Shown here piece after piece: positions 61,965 to 64,000 of a DNA stretch of 64,000 bases. The number at the start of each line of letters is the position of its first letter. Position 1 is the stretch's first letter. The notes under the pieces were generated by a model. It was given only the letters and a program-made list of their open reading frames with translations. It did not search any database and was not told where the DNA came from. The position numbers and the translations under genes are program-made. The stretch is from Microbacterium sp. zg-B96 (GTDB lineage: Bacteria; Actinomycetota; Actinomycetes; Actinomycetales; Microbacteriaceae), in the NCBI RefSeq assembly GCF_030246865.1, contig NZ_CP126738.1:558001-622000 (forward strand), given 5' to 3'.

Positions 61965-63544
61965 CCTCGCAGACCGACTCGTCCCAGCGTCCCGTCCTGG
62001 TCGTCGACTTCGGCGCGCAGTATGCGCAGCTGATCGCGCGCCGCGTGCGCGAAGCAGGCGTCTACAGCGAGATCGTCCCTCATACCGCGACCGCGGCGGA
62101 GATCGCCGCGAAGGAGCCGGTGGGGATCATCCTGTCCGGCGGCCCGTCGTCGGTGTACGACCCGGGCGCCCCCTCGCTGGATCCCGAGGTGTTCGATCTC
62201 GGGGTGCCGACCCTCGGCATCTGCTACGGCTTCCAGGTGATGGCACAGACGCTCGGCGGCGAGGTCGCCAACACCGGACTGCGCGAGTACGGCGCGACGG
62301 ATGCCACGCTCACCGGTGACGGCGGCGTGCTGCTGGGCGGCCAGCCGGCCGCGCAGAACGTGTGGATGAGCCACGGCGACCAGGTCGCCGCCGCGCCCGC
62401 CGGTTTCGACGTGCTCGCCTCGACCGCGGCGACCCCCGTTGCCGCCTTCGGCAGCGACGAGCGACGCCTGTACGGCGTGCAGTGGCATCCGGAGGTCAAG
62501 CACACCGACCACGGCCAGAACGTGCTGGAGAACTTCCTGCACAAGGCCGCCGGCCTTGCCGCCGACTGGAACAGCGGCAACGTCATCGCCGAGCAGGTGG
62601 CGAAGATCCGGGCCCAGGTCGGCACCTCGCGTGTCATCTGCGGGCTGTCCGGCGGTGTCGACTCCGCCGTGGCTGCCGCCCTCGTGCACGAAGCCGTCGG
62701 CGACCAGCTGGTGTGCATCTTCGTGGACCACGGTCTGCTGCGGAAGGGCGAGCGGGAGCAGGTCGAGCAGGACTACGTCGCCTCGACCGGCGTGCGCCTG
62801 GTCACCGTCGACGCGCGCGAGCAGTTCCTGACGGCGCTTTCGGGAGTGAGCGACCCGGAGCAGAAGCGCAAGATCATCGGGCGCGAGTTCATCCGCTCGT
62901 TCGAGCAGGCCGAAGCTGCGCTGGTCGCAGAGGCCGAGGCCGACGGCGAGCCCATCCGGTTCCTGGTGCAGGGGACGCTGTACCCCGACGTCGTCGAATC
63001 CGGCGGGGGCTCGGGCACCGCGAACATCAAGAGCCACCACAACGTGGGTGGTCTTCCCGAGGACCTGCAGTTCGAGCTCGTCGAGCCGCTGCGGACCCTC
63101 TTCAAGGACGAGGTGCGCGCGATCGGCCGGGAGCTCGGTCTTCCCGAGGTCATCGTCGGTCGCCAGCCGTTTCCGGGCCCCGGCCTCGGCATCCGGATCG
63201 TGGGTGAGGTCACCGCTGACCGCCTCGAGATTCTGCGTGATGCCGACGCCATCGCTCGCGAAGAGCTGACGAAGGCGGGGCTGGACGACGAGATCTGGCA
63301 GTGCCCCGTGGTGCTGCTGGCCGACGTCCGCTCGGTGGGCGTGCAGGGCGACGGCCGCACCTACGGTCACCCCATCGTGCTGCGCCCGGTCTCTTCGGAG
63401 GACGCGATGACGGCCGATTGGACGCGTCTGCCCTACGACGTGCTGTCGAAGATCTCCAATCGCATCACCAACGAGGTGCGCGAGGTCAACCGCGTGGTGC
63501 TCGACGTGACGAGCAAGCCCCCGGGGACCATCGAGTGGGAGTGA
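61961..63544 (+). CDS. guaA: GMP synthase (glutamine-hydrolysing)
   Basis: Full-length 527 aa GMP synthase converting XMP to GMP. The class I glutamine amidotransferase domain has LGICYGFQ with the nucleophile Cys (residue 88) and GVQWHPEV with His and Glu (about 176 and 178). The ATP-pyrophosphatase P-loop is [14 protein letters not shown] (about 228-241). The C-terminal dimerisation domain has [13 protein letters not shown] and ends KPPGTIEWE. The start is TTG 61961, overlapping the upstream stop (TTGA) with GGAAGG six bases before it. Confidence 0.97.
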   Translation: MTSQTDSSQRPVLVVDFGAQYAQLIARRVREAGVYSEIVPHTATAAEIAAKEPVGIILSGGPSSVYDPGAPSLDPEVFDLGVPTLGICYGFQVMAQTLGGEVANTGLREYGATDATLTGDGGVLLGGQPAAQNVWMSHGDQVAAAPAGFDVLASTAATPVAAFGSDERRLYGVQWHPEVKHTDHGQNVLENFLHKAAGLAADWNSGNVIAEQVAKIRAQVGTSRVICGLSGGVDSAVAAALVHEAVGDQLVCIFVDHGLLRKGEREQVEQDYVASTGVRLVTVDAREQFLTALSGVSDPEQKRKIIGREFIRSFEQAEAALVAEAEADGEPIRFLVQGTLYPDVVESGGGSGTANIKSHHNVGGLPEDLQFELVEPLRTLFKDEVRAIGRELGLPEVIVGRQPFPGPGLGIRIVGEVTADRLEILRDADAIAREELTKAGLDDEIWQCPVVLLADVRSVGVQGDGRTYGHPIVLRPVSSEDAMTADWTRLPYDVLSKISNRITNEVREVNRVVLDVTSKPPGTIEWE

Positions 63545-63551
63545 ATCGGTG

Positions 63552-63585
63552 ACGGATGCCGCGGCCTGAGGGTCGCGGCATCCGT
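63552..63585 (+). terminator. guaA terminator
   Basis: ACGGATGCCGCG/CGCGGCATCCGT, 12-bp stem with 10-nt loop, followed by CGTTT, eight bases after the guaA stop. Confidence 0.85.
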
Positions 63586-63601
63586 CGTTTCCGGGCGGGG
63601 T

Positions 63602-63678
63602 GCGTCGGAATTCAGGCTGTGCGGCATCCGCGCGGCGGGTTCGGGGCTATCCGGTGCTCTCAGCCTGAATTCCGACGC
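63602..63678. repeat. 18-bp perfect inverted repeat with 41-bp spacer
   Basis: GCGTCGGAATTCAGGCTG (63602-63619) and CAGCCTGAATTCCGACGC (63661-63678) are perfect reverse complements, each with an EcoRI-type GAATTC core. They follow the guaA terminator and precede a leaderless-looking gene. Confidence 0.9.
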
Positions 63679-63720
63679 GGCCTCGGGGGAGACCCAGCGC
63701 CGTGGGGGAGGATGGAGGGA

Positions 63721-64000
63721 TGAGTGAACCCGCGCTGCCCGACGCCGAGTACTTCGTCCTGGCGAGCCGGCTGATCCCCGACCGCGACGGCGGGTTCACC
63801 ATCTCGGTGCTGCGCCGCGCGCTGGACATGGCTGCCGCCGGCGCCCGGGTGCGGCTGCTGACAGTGGACCCCGGCGACCAGGCCGACCACGACCGGGACC
63901 GCGCCGAATGGGTGCGCCGGGGGTTGCTCGGCGCCCCCGAAGACCTGCGCAACCTCTTCGACGACGCACGGACGGATGCCGGCTGGCTGCGGGCCGCCGC
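63721..64000 (+). CDS. Probable glycosyltransferase, N-terminal part (3' partial)
   Basis: The 93 readable residues start MSEPALPDAEYFVLASRLIPDRDGGFTISVLRRALDMAAAGARVRLLTVDPG. The glycine-rich GGFTISVLRRA followed by a strand ending in VDPGD resembles N-termini of poly(glycerol-phosphate) glucosyltransferase-like GT4 proteins. The donor domain lies beyond the window, so the call is tentative. GAGGAT seven bases upstream may be a -10 box for another leaderless start. Confidence 0.5.

Overview
The window is high-GC actinobacterial DNA: ATGA/GTGA translational couplings, many GTG and some TTG starts, TANNNT -10 boxes placed 6-7 nt before leaderless starts, GuaB3 next to GuaA/GuaB, SURF1, and a CIRCE-controlled solitary groES. 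The gene content and the frequent GGATGCC/GGCATCC heptamers suggest a Microbacterium-like member of the Microbacteriaceae. This taxonomic call is inference from style and gene order, not from a marker gene. No tRNA, rRNA, CRISPR array, transposase or phage gene was seen.

Region 1 (1-27006) is a large surface or exopolysaccharide locus. A + strand run of tightly overlapping genes makes and loads nucleotide sugars (epimerase, two DegT-type aminotransferases, PglD-like acetyltransferase). It also carries glycosyltransferases and a flippase. It ends in an unusual trio: AMP-forming acyl ligase, PLP decarboxylase and stand-alone acyl carrier protein. A minus-strand acyltransferase and two Wzz-like proteins (divergent) follow, then a Wzy-like polymerase and two more glycosyltransferases. 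Next come a secreted beta-helix protein with a Pro-Thr linker, a VanZ protein, a five-gene minus operon (Pro-rich membrane protein, MFS, propeller-like protein, GT2, polysaccharide deacetylase) and the initiating phosphoglycosyltransferase.

Region 2 (27007-27997) is a roughly 1 kb gene-free stretch packed with strong hairpins and eleven copies of TCCCCA, all on one strand. Region 3 (27998-37212) is a secreted lipase-like protein followed by housekeeping genes: glmS, acpS, alr, tsaE, tsaB, rimI, tsaD, a small membrane protein and a THUMP-like methyltransferase.

Region 4 (37402-48640) is the most interesting part. It is an iniBAC-like membrane-stress locus: two lysine-free, Asn/Asp/Ser/Thr-rich repeat proteins, two coupled dynamin-like GTPases (632 and 503 aa, IniA- and IniC-sized), a small four-helix membrane protein, an IniB-domain protein sharing repeats with the first two, a large ATPase-LuxR regulator resembling IniR, and an Hsp70-like ATPase with a transmembrane helix and Pro-Glu tail in place of a substrate-binding domain. 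Together these look like a regulated envelope-remodelling or stress system, expanded relative to the mycobacterial locus.

Region 5 (48641-64000) carries groES with two CIRCE operators, rarD, a convergent branched-chain amino acid ABC transporter (livK against livHMGF), guaB, a frameshifted ArsR-like regulator pseudogene flanked by inverted clusters of 20-bp-period repeats, a TMEM175-like channel, guaB3, SURF1, a DUF3817 protein, guaA and the start of a probable glycosyltransferase.
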